Source: Mycoplasmataceae bacterium (GTDB lineage: Bacteria; Bacillota_I; Bacilli_A; Mycoplasmatales; Mycoplasmoidaceae). From it: DNA of 64,000 bases. Position numbers and translations under genes: made by a program. The notes beneath the pieces are model-generated. The model made no database searches. It saw nothing but the letters and a program-made list of their open reading frames with translations, and was not told where the DNA came from. Location: positions 1-64,000 of the forward strand of contig JAQXJX010000002.1 of NCBI GenBank assembly GCA_029009155.1. Reading direction: 5' to 3'. The stretch's first letter is position 1. The number at the start of each line of letters is the position of its first letter. Of this stretch, positions 29,857 to 40,811 are shown in pieces.

Positions 29857-30801
29857 TTATTCTTTAATTTTATTATTTTTTATCATTTGTTTTTCATCAT
29901 TTTTTAAAGCTGAATATGTTTGCTTATCAAATGCTTGTTTCATTTTGAAAAAATCTATCAATTCTTTAGCTACACCGCATTGATTATTATCATATTTTGT
30001 AATGTAGTGAGAATAAAGCTTAGCTGTAATTGTAGCATTCTTCATTGCAAAACCAAAACGTGCATTTTGCAGCATATCAGTATCATTATCTCCATCACCA
30101 AAAGAAATACAATTACTTAGCGAGATTCCATAATAGCTAGATAAATATTTTAGTGATCTTCCTTTTGTAGAGAAAATTGAATTGATTTCAAGAATAATTC
30201 CAAGTGTACTATTTCTTCATGTTCTTGTAACCAAAGTGTCGGCGAATCAACGAATTTGGTACATTAAATCATCTAAGTGTGTTTCACTAGTTAGTTGTAA
30301 TAGAATTGTATGTACATCATCGTGACAAATATTGCTTAAATCGGGTTCAATTAATGTAACGTGTTTTTCATCTCGAATATGAAAATTTTCAAACAATACC
30401 TTTTTAGCATTTTCATCCTTTGGAATATTTGAAATAAAAGTTCCGTGATTATTTTCAACAACATAGCTTTCAATTCATTGACTTACTAATTTATTGGTAA
30501 AAATACGCTTTGCAATTGAAAATGAAAATCCTAAATTAATTGGTAAAAATTTTTTAGATCTTGGATTAGTTATTAATGAACCGTTATAGTTAACCATTAA
30601 GTGATTTAATCCAAGTTTTTTATATATTTCAATACTTGCACGAGGTGGGCGACCTGTTACAATACAAAAAATGTGTCCCATCTTTGTGATTTTTTTAATA
30701 ACTTTTATTGTTAGAGGATCTAATTCACCTTTATCATTAAGTAGTGTTCCATCAAGATCTGATAGAATTAAGAACTTAAACATGTTTTCTATTTTTTCCA
30801 T
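29857..30801 (-). CDS. HAD-superfamily Cof-type phosphatase
   Basis: A 314-residue sugar-phosphatase-like hydrolase of the Cof/YidA group. The nucleophile motif is SDLDGTLLND (about residues 14-23), followed by TGRPPRA, the MVNYNGSLI cap-side motif, and the metal site SFGDGDNDTDML. All catalytic positions are present, so it should be active on small phosphorylated metabolites; the substrate is unknown. A weak AAGGG lies before ATG 30801. Two in-frame Trp-TGA codons fall in the middle. First gene of the HAD-TSCPD-lysS-addB-addA operon; it is divergent from the EIIB-like gene. Confidence 0.9.
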
Positions 30802-30841
30802 TACAGCCCTTTTAAAAAATATTTAGAAATTAATTATTTTA

Positions 30842-30869
30842 AATCTTAAAACAACTATGCTTTAAGATT
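30842..30869. promoter_or_regulatory. Inverted-repeat operator candidate in divergent promoter
   Basis: A perfect 9-base inverted repeat (AATCTTAAA / TTTAAGATT) with a 10-base spacer sits in the 101-base gap between the HAD operon and the EIIB-like gene. It abuts TATAAT on the plus strand (30869-30874), and the reverse strand also offers TATAAT (30868-30873). The geometry suits a dimeric regulator, or it may be an RNA hairpin. Confidence 0.45.
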
Positions 30870-30902
30870 ATAATATATATCAAAATAAGATATTAAGAAT
30901 TT

Positions 30903-31265
30903 ATGAACAAGTTTGTATACAATTTTTTAAACATTATTACACTAGGAATATTTTCACTTTGCTTGAAAAACAAAGCCAAGAAAGTTTCTAATAAAATTAA
31001 TCAAGAATTAACATATGAGAAAAAGTATGATTTTAACATTGAAAATTTTGTAAAAGATTTAGGTGGAATTGAAAATTTTTTAGAAGTTAGTAGTACTTTA
31101 TCAACTGTAAAGATTTCTTTAAATGATATGACTAAGATTGATTCTAATCTAAAACAAAAATATAAAATCAATGGTTTAAGTAAAACAAAAAATACTTTAT
31201 TTTTGGTTTTTGGAAATAATTCAATTGCTATAGCAAATGATTTAAACAAAATGTTATCTAAATAA
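30903..31265 (+). CDS. Membrane-anchored PTS EIIB-like protein lacking the active-site Cys
   Basis: A 120-residue protein: a hydrophobic N-terminal segment (about residues 5-22), a basic patch, then a glucose-type EIIB fold. It aligns with EIIB over DLGGIENFLEVSSTLSTVKISL and the end FGNNSIAIANDLNKM. At the place of the phosphorylated Cys (normally in a D-A-C-x-T-R-L motif) it has Thr65, and the following Arg is also lost. It therefore cannot carry phosphate in the normal way. Small EIIB-like proteins occur in other mycoplasmas. It faces trpS convergently, 4 bases apart. Confidence 0.6.
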   Translation: MNKFVYNFLNIITLGIFSLCLKNKAKKVSNKINQELTYEKKYDFNIENFVKDLGGIENFLEVSSTLSTVKISLNDMTKIDSNLKQKYKINGLSKTKNTLFLVFGNNSIAIANDLNKMLSK

Positions 31266-31269
31266 TTTC

Positions 31270-32283
31270 TTATTCTTCTCTCATTCCAATTTTTTTGTAA
31301 ACAAAATCAACCTTGGCATTTGCGATTTTGTTAACATATTTTGCATTTTCAATTAAAATTGGTTTTATTATAGATTCATAATTCTTGTAAGAATCATAAT
31401 ATTTACTTTGAATTTCTGCCATTAGTTTTGCAACTATTTCTGCTAGATCTTTCTTGAAAACACCATAATTTTCACAATGTTCATATTTCTTTTCGATTTC
31501 AGGAATACTAATTCCACTAATTGCATTGTAAATAGTAATTAAATTGCTAATTCCTGGTTGATTTTCTGGATCAAACTTAACTTTGTTTAAACAATCAGTT
31601 TTTGCTCCCATAATTTTCTTCTTTGCAGCTTCAATATCATCTAACAAGAATATAGTACCTTTTTCATTAGTTGCTGATTTAGACATTTTAGATGTTGGAT
31701 TAAGTAGATCCATTATTCTAGCACCAGTCTTAGGAATAAATGGTTTAGGCAATGTAAATAAATTACCGTATTTTTTGTTCATTCTTTCAGCTAATATTTG
31801 TGTAAGTTCTAAGTGTTGCTTTTGATCTGCACCAACAGGGACAATATCAGCATCATATAGAAGAATATCGCTTGCCATTAGAACAGGGTATTCAAATAAA
31901 CCTGCAGGGATTGATTCAGTTCCATTGCTTTTTGCGAATTTTTGTGATTTATCCTTGAATTGAGTCATTCTGTTTAGTTCACCAATTTTTGCATTACACA
32001 TTAATACATGTTCAAGTTCTGTATGCGCAGGAATATCAGATTGATAAAAAACATGAGTTTTCTTTAAGTCTAAACCACATGCTTGATAAAAACAAACAGC
32101 CATCTTTTTATTTTCAAAGATTTTTTTGTAATCAATATCTGGGTTTGTTATTACATGTAAATCTGCAACAAAAATAAAACTTTCATATTCATTTTGATAG
32201 TTTATATATTGCTTAATTGCTCCTAAATAGTTTCCTAATGTAATTTTGTTTGATGGCTGAATACCTGACAACATTCTTTTCAT
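31270..32283 (-). CDS. trpS: Tryptophanyl-tRNA synthetase
   Basis: Charges tRNA-Trp, here needed for UGA as well as UGG codons. 337 residues, usual length. The class I HIGH-like site is PSNKITLGNYLG (about residues 9-20) and the KMSKS motif appears as KMSKSATNEKG. The Trp-pocket motifs LMASDILLYDADIVPVGADQ are present. It has no Trp-TGA codon itself. A short gap of about 150 bases separates it from the divergent SSB pair. Confidence 0.97.
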   Translation of the reverse strand: MKRMLSGIQPSNKITLGNYLGAIKQYINYQNEYESFIFVADLHVITNPDIDYKKIFENKKMAVCFYQACGLDLKKTHVFYQSDIPAHTELEHVLMCNAKIGELNRMTQFKDKSQKFAKSNGTESIPAGLFEYPVLMASDILLYDADIVPVGADQKQHLELTQILAERMNKKYGNLFTLPKPFIPKTGARIMDLLNPTSKMSKSATNEKGTIFLLDDIEAAKKKIMGAKTDCLNKVKFDPENQPGISNLITIYNAISGISIPEIEKKYEHCENYGVFKKDLAEIVAKLMAEIQSKYYDSYKNYESIIKPILIENAKYVNKIANAKVDFVYKKIGMREE

Positions 32284-32387
32284 ATAAAATTCTTAATCCT
32301 TAAGTAAATAATTTGTATTTTTAATGAAATTTCAATTAAATGCAAATGTATGCATTTTATTAAGTTCATTTTAAATATTTTTATTTA

Positions 32388-32393
32388 TATAAT
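32388..32393 (+). promoter_or_regulatory. Candidate -10 box for the SSB pair
   Basis: TATAAT lies 43 bases before the first SSB ATG within the divergent gap from trpS. No firm -35. Confidence 0.4.
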
Positions 32394-32436
32394 AAAGTAT
32401 ACATATAGGATTGAGAATAGGTAAAAATAAAATCAT

Positions 32437-32805
32437 ATGGAGTCAACTAACCTTATTAATAAAGTTATCATAGAAGGCGATATTGTACGTGGTTCTTTTG
32501 GGTCCAATGATAATCCAACATATTTTTGCACTATTAAACAAGAACGAAATGCAATTAGATTCAAATGAATTAATTATTTTTCTATATATGCTCTTCCTCC
32601 ATTAGCAAATCATTTAGCAAAAATTGTTGCTGATGACCCACATGCACACATTATTATTGAAGGTGAATTAAGAACGCATATATCTAAAAAAAGTCAAGAT
32701 CCGAAAACAAGTATTTTAGTCAATAAAATAGTTAATGTTTCCACAAACAATCAAACTGTGAACGAAAAAAATTCTATTGAATCAATTGCTGCAAAATCTA
32801 AATAG
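32437..32805 (+). CDS. SSB-like OB-fold protein 1
   Basis: A 122-residue protein that fits a single-strand DNA-binding OB fold: NKVIIEGDIVR at the start, IRFKWINYFSIYALPPLANHLA in the middle, then HIIIEGELRTHISKK. One Trp is TGA. It lacks the acidic C-terminal tip (normally D-D-x-I-P-F) that recruits repair partners; it ends AAKSK. It lies 14 bases before a second OB-fold gene that does carry such a tip, so they are probably co-transcribed. It may be a specialised or partner SSB. Confidence 0.6.
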
Positions 32806-32819
32806 AAAGAGGTTGTATT

Positions 32820-33170
32820 ATGAATAATTATGTTAATCAAGTAGTGTTATCTGGAAAAATTCAACAAATCCGATCTTCAGCAAATGGAACTTGTTTTATT
32901 AACTTATTACAAGAAGTTGAATATAATGGAATTTTTCACCAAAGACAATATGAATTATTAATAAGCCCTGAAAAATTTGAACTAATTTCATTAGTTGAAT
33001 TAGGTAAATGCATAAAAGTAGTAGGTGAATTAACTATTTTTAAAGTTAAAAAATATTCAATCTATAAAATGATGGTAAATGTTACAGATATGGAAATATT
33101 ACCTGATGATTCTTTTGGTAATGGTTCTAGTGATGTAAATAATCAAGATGATTCTGATCAAACTTTTTAA
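32820..33170 (+). CDS. ssb: SSB-like OB-fold protein 2 with acidic C-terminal tip
   Basis: A 116-residue protein beginning NYVNQVVLSGKIQQIR, typical of SSB, with the OB-fold strands CIKVVGELTIFK and MMVNVTDMEIL. It ends in an Asp/Asn-rich tail closing DDSDQTF, which matches the acidic-plus-Phe tip that SSB uses to bind other proteins. A strong AAAGAGG site lies 7 bases before the ATG. It is shorter than most SSBs (about 160). No rpsF or rpsR flanks it, unlike the common rpsF-ssb-rpsR layout. Confidence 0.65.
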   Translation: MNNYVNQVVLSGKIQQIRSSANGTCFINLLQEVEYNGIFHQRQYELLISPEKFELISLVELGKCIKVVGELTIFKVKKYSIYKMMVNVTDMEILPDDSFGNGSSDVNNQDDSDQTF

Positions 33171-33276
33171 ATTTTAACTAAAAATCTAATATTAATAATT
33201 AACTTTCTCTTACTCATATTTAATAAAAAAAGGTATAATTTTATACTATATAAAAATTCAATAAAAGAGGAATTTT

Positions 33277-35007
33277 ATGAAAATTAATGAAAACTTAAAT
33301 AGATTGGCTTCGATTTTATTAGCTAAATCTATTATTGATTTATATCCAAATGTTATTATTGGTGAATCTACAATCACAGAAGATGGATTTCGTTATTCTT
33401 TTAAATTACCAACTGATGTAAAAATCTCAATTAAAGATTTTAATAAGATTAAAAAACAAATGCAAAAAAACATTGATCGTAACTATGAAATTAGTTATGA
33501 ATCTTTATCATATGAACAAGCAAGCAAATTGTTTGCTTCTAATCCATATAAACTTGCTTTGTTAGCTAAAGATCAAGAAAATGGAATAATCCATTTAGGC
33601 AATGATTTTGTTGACTTGTCTGCTAATTTACAAATTACTAAATTATCATCAATAAAATTCATAGAGTTAAGCAATGTTTCAGGATGTCATTTTAAAGGTG
33701 AAAATAGCAATGAGCAACTTATTGCTATTGACGGATTTGCTTTTGATAATGCTAAAGACCTTGAAACTTTTAAAGCTGAATTACAAGATCGTGCAGAACG
33801 TGATCACAGAAAAATTGGTGCAAACCTTGAATTATTTTGTTTCTCAGATAAGATAGGACAAGGTTTACCAATCTGATTAGATAATGGTACAAATATTAAA
33901 TTTGAAATTGAAAATTATTGTAAAGAATTAATGCAAAAGAATGAATATCATTTCGTTCAAACTCCAGTTTTAGGTACAACTGAACTTTACAAAATTTCTG
34001 GACATTGAGATCACTACCGTGAAAACATGTTCACTCCTTTTAAAGTTGAAAATGAAGAATTTGTTTTAAAACCAATGAATTGTCCTCACCACATTATTGT
34101 TTATAAACAAAAACCACATTCTTACCAAGAATTACCTTATAGAATTGCTGAGTTTGGTATTCAACATCGTTATGAATCATCTGGTTCTTTAACAGGATTA
34201 GAACGTGTAAGACAAATGCAACTAGTAGATACTCATACAGTTTTAATGCATGAACAAATTAGAGATGAAATCAAAAAAGTATATTCAATGATTCTTGAAG
34301 CTCATAAAACTTTAGGAACTTCAATTTATTCATTGGAATTATCACTACATGACCCTAAAGATAAAGCAAAATTCTTTGATAATGACAAAATGTGAGCAAA
34401 TGCTGAAAAGCAATTAAGGGAAGCTTTAAAATCTTTAAAAGTTCCTTTTAAAGAAGTTATTGGTGAAGCGGCTTTTTACGGTCCTAAGATTGATATGCAA
34501 ATGAAAACAGCTTTAGGTCACATTGTAACAATTTCTACTATTCAATTAGACTTTTTATTACCTGAAAGATTTAATCTTGAGTATATTGACAGCGAAGGTA
34601 AAAAAGCAAGACCAGTATTCATTCATGCAGGAATAATTGGAACTTTTGAAAGATATTTGGCAATTTTACTTGAACAAACTAAAGGTATATTACCATTCTG
34701 ATTGTCTCCTAATCAAGTAATCTTTTTACCAGTTTTACCAGAAAAACATGGTAAATTCGCTAAAAAATTACAATTAAAATTATTGAATATGGGTATTAGA
34801 GCAAGAATTGATAATTCTAACGAAAGATTATCTAAGAAAATCCGTGAAGCTCAAATTAAAAAAATACCTTATCAAGTTATTATTGGTGATGAAGAAATGA
34901 ATTCAAAAAACATTTCTTATCGTGAATATGGTAAAGAAGAATCTATCAAATTACCTTTTAGTGCATTTGCTAGATTATTAAAAGGAAGAATTAACAAGAA
35001 AAATTAA
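33277..35007 (+). CDS. thrS: Threonyl-tRNA synthetase with degenerate editing domain
   Basis: Charges tRNA-Thr, 576 residues. It lacks an N-terminal TGS domain. The catalytic core is intact: KPMNCPHH (zinc Cys), motif 2 [17 protein letters not shown] and the anticodon-binding end. The editing domain (about residues 5-170) is still recognisable (TEDGFRYSF and VDLS) but its active residues are gone. The two His of the HxxxH motif are replaced, and the Cys-x3-His site (usually D-L-C-R-G-P-H) reads DLSANLQ, with Ser115 for Cys. Ser misacylated to tRNA-Thr would not be cleared in cis. An AGAGGA site precedes the ATG. The stop overlaps the next gene (TAATG). Confidence 0.96.
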
Positions 35008-36080
35008 TGAATAATAAATTTAAAGATAGAGAATTTGATAAAAAATCTATTCCAGTTGACATTTTAAATAAAGCTGGAATAAATGTTTTTATCAAAAGTA
35101 ATCCCCAAAAAAGATTTGTTCAACAAAAAAAGGAAAATCTATCTAACATTTCTCTTGTAAATAAAATCATTATTTTTGATGTAAATCCCATAAATGATCA
35201 AGTAGTAAATGAAATAGTTGCTGGAAAATTAGCTTCATCTTTAAAAAATATTTCTTCAAAAAATATGCTAATTTTCACTTCTATTATGAGTTTTGAAGCC
35301 ATGTATAAATTAATAATCAAAGATTTACAATTAACAAATGGCTTTATTATTTCTAATAACGGCGCTAGAGTATATGATATTTTTAATAAACAATTTATTT
35401 TTCAAAAAAATTTAACAGTAGATCAAAAAAATATGGTTGCTCATAATGCATGTATGTTCGGATGATATACAATTGCATCAACTCAAAGCCAAGATCTTGC
35501 TTATTTTTGTAATTATTTGGATGCTGAGGAATTTAAGAAATTATCATATCATGAATTTTCTTACACAACTAATTACACAATTTATAATTCTTATTTCACA
35601 TCAAATAATTTTTTAAGCTTCTTATGTTTTGAAAAAGACCAAAAAATTTTAGAAAATAAGTATCAGCTATTAAAAAAAGTTCAAAAGGAATGAAAAATAA
35701 ATATTTCTGAAATTAGTAATAGAATGTTTACTATTACTGCAGAAGGCGTTAATAAACTTAATGCCATTTATTTAATTATTAGTTATTTAAACTTCTCTAA
35801 TATTGAAGAAATTTATTATTTTGCGATGAATAATTTCGACCCTAAATGTTGAAATGCTTTTTCAAAAAATCATTACATAAATATTGACCTTTTAATTCAT
35901 GCAAAAATTAAAGCAAAGATTGATGAATCTTTTTATTTATCAACTCTAAATATAGCTCTTGTTAGATTATTAAAAACAAATTCTAAATATCGTAATTACT
36001 TGATGTGTAAAAATTTTTATTCTTCAGTTTCAGCTGAATCTACAATCGATCCAGATGCTTTAAAAAATAAACCTATGTAA
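35007..36080 (+). CDS. Degenerate HAD-like (Cof-type) protein
   Basis: A 357-residue protein that starts on the thrS stop. HAD landmarks are visible but broken: KIIIFDVNPIN replaces the D-x-D-G-T nucleophile block, GFIISNNGARVYDI matches the cap-side Asn-Gly motif, FTITAEGVNKLNAI keeps the Lys, and YYFAMNNFD stands where the G-D-G-x-N-D metal site should be. The general acid/base Asp and most metal ligands are lost, so phosphatase activity is unlikely. Trp is TGA at several places. It may have become a binding or structural protein; the coupling to thrS has no known explanation. Confidence 0.6.
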
Positions 36081-36136
36081 ATTGATAACATATAATTTAC
36101 TTATTGGTATTTATATTGGGGTGCGTACAGGAAAAT

Positions 36137-38980
36137 ATGGAAGATAAAATTGTAATTCATGGAGCAAGAGAAAATAATTTAAAAAATGTAGATTTAATGA
36201 TACCTAAAAATAAATTAGTTGTTCTTACTGGTGTTTCAGGATCTGGAAAATCTTCACTTGCCTTTGACACTATTTATGCAGAAGGCCAACGTCGATATTT
36301 AGAATCATTATCAACATATGCTCGCCAATTTTTAGGTGGTAATGAAAAACCGGATGTAGATAGTATTGAAGGTTTAAGTCCAGCAATTTCAATTAGTCAA
36401 AAAACTACAAGTCACAACCCTCGTTCTACTGTTGGTACTGTTACAGAAATTTATGATTATTTAAGAATTTTATTTGCAAGAATTGGTACACCTTATTGTC
36501 CTAATGGTCATGGAAAGATTGAAACTGTAACTATTAAGCAAATAGTTGATAGTGTATTACAAAATTTTGTAGAAGGTGATAAAATTATTATTTTATCACC
36601 TTATGTAACAAAACAAAAAGGAACATTTAAAACTGATTTTGAAAAATTAAGAAATTTAGGTTTTTTAAGAGTTAGAGTGGATCAAGAAAATTACTCATTG
36701 GATGATGATATCAATTTAGATAAGAATAAATTCCACAATATTGATATTGTTATTGATAGAATTATCGGTCATCATGATAATGATACCACAAGTAGAATAT
36801 TTGACAGTATTGAAACAGCATTTAAACATTCTAATAAACAAGTTAAAATTTTAATTAATGAAAAAGAATATTTATTTTCTGAATCTCATTCATGTCCTGT
36901 TTGTGGATTTTCAATTCCTGAAATGGAACCCAGATTATTTTCATTTAACTCTCCAATTGGTGCATGTAGCGAATGTAAAGGTTTGGGTGTTACTTTTGAA
37001 CCTGATGAAAAAAGAATGATTCCAAATCCTGAATTATCTATTAATGAAGGTGGTATTGAATTTTTCAAAAATACAGTTAATACTACATCAATAGATTGAC
37101 AAATTTTTAACTGTATGTTGGAACATTACAACATTAATAAGGATTGTCCAATTCGTGAATTAAAAAAAGAGGAACTTAAATGAATACTATATGGTTCAGA
37201 TGAGCCAATAAACATTAATATTGTTTCAAGCGGTGGTATTCATCAAAAAAAATATGATTATGTTGAAGGTGTACTAACTAAAGTAAAACGTTTATATTTT
37301 GAAACAAATAGTGAGATGGCTCGTCAATTTTATGCAAAATTTATGAGCGAAAAAGTTTGTAAATCTTGCAAAGGACAAAGACTTTCTCCTGCCGCCTTAT
37401 CTGTTAAAATTAATGGAAAATCAATTATTGATTTAACAGATATGGCAATATCTGACCTTGTTGATTTCTTCTTAAATGTTAAGTTAACTGAACAACAAAA
37501 AATTATTGCTAATATGGCATTAAAAGAAGTTGTTGATCGTTTATGCTTTTTACAAAATGTTGGTCTTGAATACTTGACATTGTCACGTTCAGCTAACACA
37601 CTATCAGGTGGTGAGCTACAAAGAATTAGATTAGCAACACAAATTGGAAGTTCATTAACAGGTGTTTTATATGTTTTAGATGAACCTTCTATAGGTTTGC
37701 ATCAAAAAGATAATGCGATGTTAATATCTACATTGAAAAAGATGCGTGATTTAGGTAATACAATTATTGTTGTGGAACACGATGAGGAAACAATGTTAGA
37801 AAGTGACTATATTGTTGATATTGGTCCAGGCGCAGGAATTAATGGTGGCATGGTTACAGCTTATGGTACTCCAACTGAAATTATGAATAATCCTAATTCT
37901 TTAACTGGAAAATACCTTAGCGGAAAATTATCAATTCCAGTTCCTAAAACACGAAGAAGTGGGTCACCTTATAAAATTGTGATAAAAGGTGCTAAAGGAA
38001 ATAATTTGAAAAATATTAATGTAACTTTCCCATTAGGTAAATTTATTTGTGTAACTGGTGTTTCAGGATCAGGTAAGTCAAGTTTGGTTATTGAAACTTT
38101 AGCAGCTAACATTAATAAAATACTTTTCAATCCTTTTACTCCTGCTTTAAAAATTGATTCTATTACTGGAATTAAAGACATAGATAAATTAATTATCGTT
38201 ACTCAAGATCCCATTGGTAGAACTCCTAAATCAAATCCAGCTACTTATGTAGGTGTATTTGATGATATTCGAGAATTATTTGCATCAACACCAGAAGCTA
38301 AAGCTAGAGGATATAAAAAAGGTCGTTTTTCATTTAATGTTCCTGGGGGAAGATGTGAAAAATGTCAAGGATATGGTACTCAAAAAATTAGTATGCAATT
38401 TTTACCAGATGTTTATGTTAAATGTGATGAATGTCATGGTAGAAAATATAATGATGAAACATTAAGCATTAAGTATAAAGGAAAATCTATTTATGATGTT
38501 TTAGAAATGCCAATTTCTGAAGCAATGGAATTCTTTAAAAACATTCCAAATATTTACCATAAAATTTCACTACTAAATGATGTAGGGCTAGGCTATTTAA
38601 AATTAGGATCTTCTTCTGATTTATTATCTGGTGGAGAAGCACAAAGAATTAAATTAGCTAAATTCTTGCAAAAAAACAGCTCATCTAACACTATTCTAAT
38701 ACTTGATGAACCAACAACAGGATTACACACTGATGATATTAAAAAATTAATTGAAGTCTTAAATCGTATTGCTGATCGAGGTACAACTGTTATTGCAATT
38801 GAACATAATCTAGATTTCATTAAATGTGCTGACTATATTATTGATATTGGTCCTGATGGTGGAAAACATGGTGGTGAGGTTATTGCAACTGGAACTCCTG
38901 AACAAATATTAAAGTATGCTGATATCTCATACACAGCAAAATATCTAAAAAAAGTACTAGAAAAAAATCAGGAAGAATAA
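36137..38980 (+). CDS. uvrA: Excinuclease ABC subunit A
   Basis: DNA-damage recognition ATPase of nucleotide excision repair, 947 residues, usual length. Two ABC ATPase halves: [20 protein letters not shown] near residue 31 and [15 protein letters not shown] near 641. Signatures are [14 protein letters not shown] (near 489) and [14 protein letters not shown] in the second half. Zinc fingers: CPVCG with a later C-x2-C (near 253), and CEKCQGYGT with CDECHGR (near 741). ATG 36137 has an AGGA site at 36129 and matches the family start [17 protein letters not shown]; a longer start at TTG 36104 is unlikely. TATAAT lies at 36091-36096. Confidence 0.97.
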
Positions 38981-38994
38981 GGCATTAATTACTT

Positions 38995-40734
38995 ATGAAA
39001 CATTCATCTTTATATCAAAAATATCGACCAAAAAATTTTAGTGAAATTGTTGGTCAAAATCATGTTATTAAAACTTTAGTTAATTCAATTAAATTAGATA
39101 GTATAGGACATGCCTATATTTTTAGTGGTCCTAAAGGTGTTGGTAAAACAACAATTGCTAAAATTTTTTCTAAAGCAATTAATTGTTTAAATTTCAAAGA
39201 TGATATTTGTGATGAATGTGAAAATTGTCAAATAATTGCCTCAAATGATACAACTGATATTTTAGAACTTGATGCTGCAAGTAATAATGGTGTTGATGAT
39301 GTTAGAAGAATCTTAGACAATACTAAATTTTTACCAGTAAATTTAAAATATAAAGTTTACATTATTGATGAAGCACACATGTTGACTAATTCATCATGAA
39401 ATGCTTTTTTAAAAACATTAGAAGAACCACCAATGAATGTAGTTTTTATTTTTGCAACTACTGAATTTCATAAAATACCACAGACAATTGTTTCTAGATG
39501 TCAATGCTTTGAATTTAATCGTTTAACTGATAAACAAATACATGATTTAATAGTTTATGTTAATGAAAAAGAAAAAATTAAAGCTACTAAATCTGCTATT
39601 GAAGTTTTAACTAATCTATCAACTGGATGTGCTCGTGATGCATTATCAATGCTTGAACAAGCTATGTTATACACAGATAATGATATTACTGATATAGCAA
39701 TTAACGAAATGTTTGGCTTAACAAATGATAGTGAAAAAATTGCTTTCATTAAAATGCTAATTGAAAAAGACGTTAATGGATTAATTAAAAAAACTCAAGA
39801 ATTTCAACAAAAAGGAATTAATTTTAGTCAATTAGTTTTAGGAATATCAAATATTTTAACAGATCAACTTATTTATTTACAAACTAATGATCCAAATATT
39901 CTTAATAATTTAAGTTTATCTAACATCCATGATATTAATCTTTCTAAAGAACAATTGATTGCCTTAATAACAATTTTTCAAAAAACATATATTGACATGA
40001 GAAATAATGATGATCAACAATTGTTCTTTCAGATTATGTTTTTTAAAGCAATAGAAAAATTAAATACTAATTCTTGCTTATTACAACCTAATGTTGTTGA
40101 ACAAAAACAAGCAGTCATTTCAGGTAAATCAATTAATCAACCAAAATTAATGCCAAATAATATCCTAGATCAAGAAAAAGAAATTGACTTATCTTTTATT
40201 AGAATTAATTCTGATGAAATTTTTGAAACAAAAGAAATTTTAATTGAAAATAAAAATAAAGAAAATAAAAAAGTAAAACAAGATGATTTAATCCAAGAGA
40301 ATAATAACGACCAAAGCACTGAAGAAATTATTTTATCTATTTTGTCTAATAAAACAAAAGAAGATACAAATAATGCTCAAAAACTTTTAGATAAATTTTT
40401 ATTTTTATCAGAAGTTCAACCATTATTTTCTCGTTTTTCTAATGGTTGTAAAGTTTCTGTTGCTTCAAAAAATGGAATCATATTTTCTTTTAAAGATGAA
40501 ATAGATGCAGATTGATTAAATGCAAATTATGATAATAAAGAAATTCAAACCATTACAAAAGAAATAATTGGCCATGTCTGTTTTTTAATTGGTTCAACAT
40601 ATAAGAAATTAAAAAACATCCATAGCAAAATATCAAAAATTAAAAAACCTGAACCTAATTTAGATTCACTTAATAAACTGTTTGACTCTGACATCGACAC
40701 AGACACAATAGGTAAAAAAATATTTGGTATTTAG
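38995..40734 (+). CDS. dnaX: DNA polymerase III subunit gamma/tau
   Basis: Clamp-loader ATPase, 579 residues. It begins HSSLYQKYRPKNFSEIVGQ. Walker A is GPKGVGKTT (near 45) and the zinc module CLNFKDDICDECENC follows; Walker B is YIIDEAHML and the sensor region is IFATTEFHKIPQTIVSRCQ. The C-terminal third is Lys/Asn-rich and poorly conserved, as in tau-type subunits. One Trp-TGA is at residue 135. It follows uvrA by 14 bases. I see no strong slippery site for a frameshift product. Confidence 0.96.
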
Positions 40735-40811
40735 ATTCTTATATTCAAGATAGCTATTTTATTGCTATTTTTAAATTTATAATAATTTAATATTATAAAA
40801 AATAAGATTAT

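Noticed and set aside
38995-40734. Programmed frameshift in dnaX
   Set aside because: A-rich runs occur in the C-terminal third, but I saw no clear slippery heptamer with a downstream hairpin.
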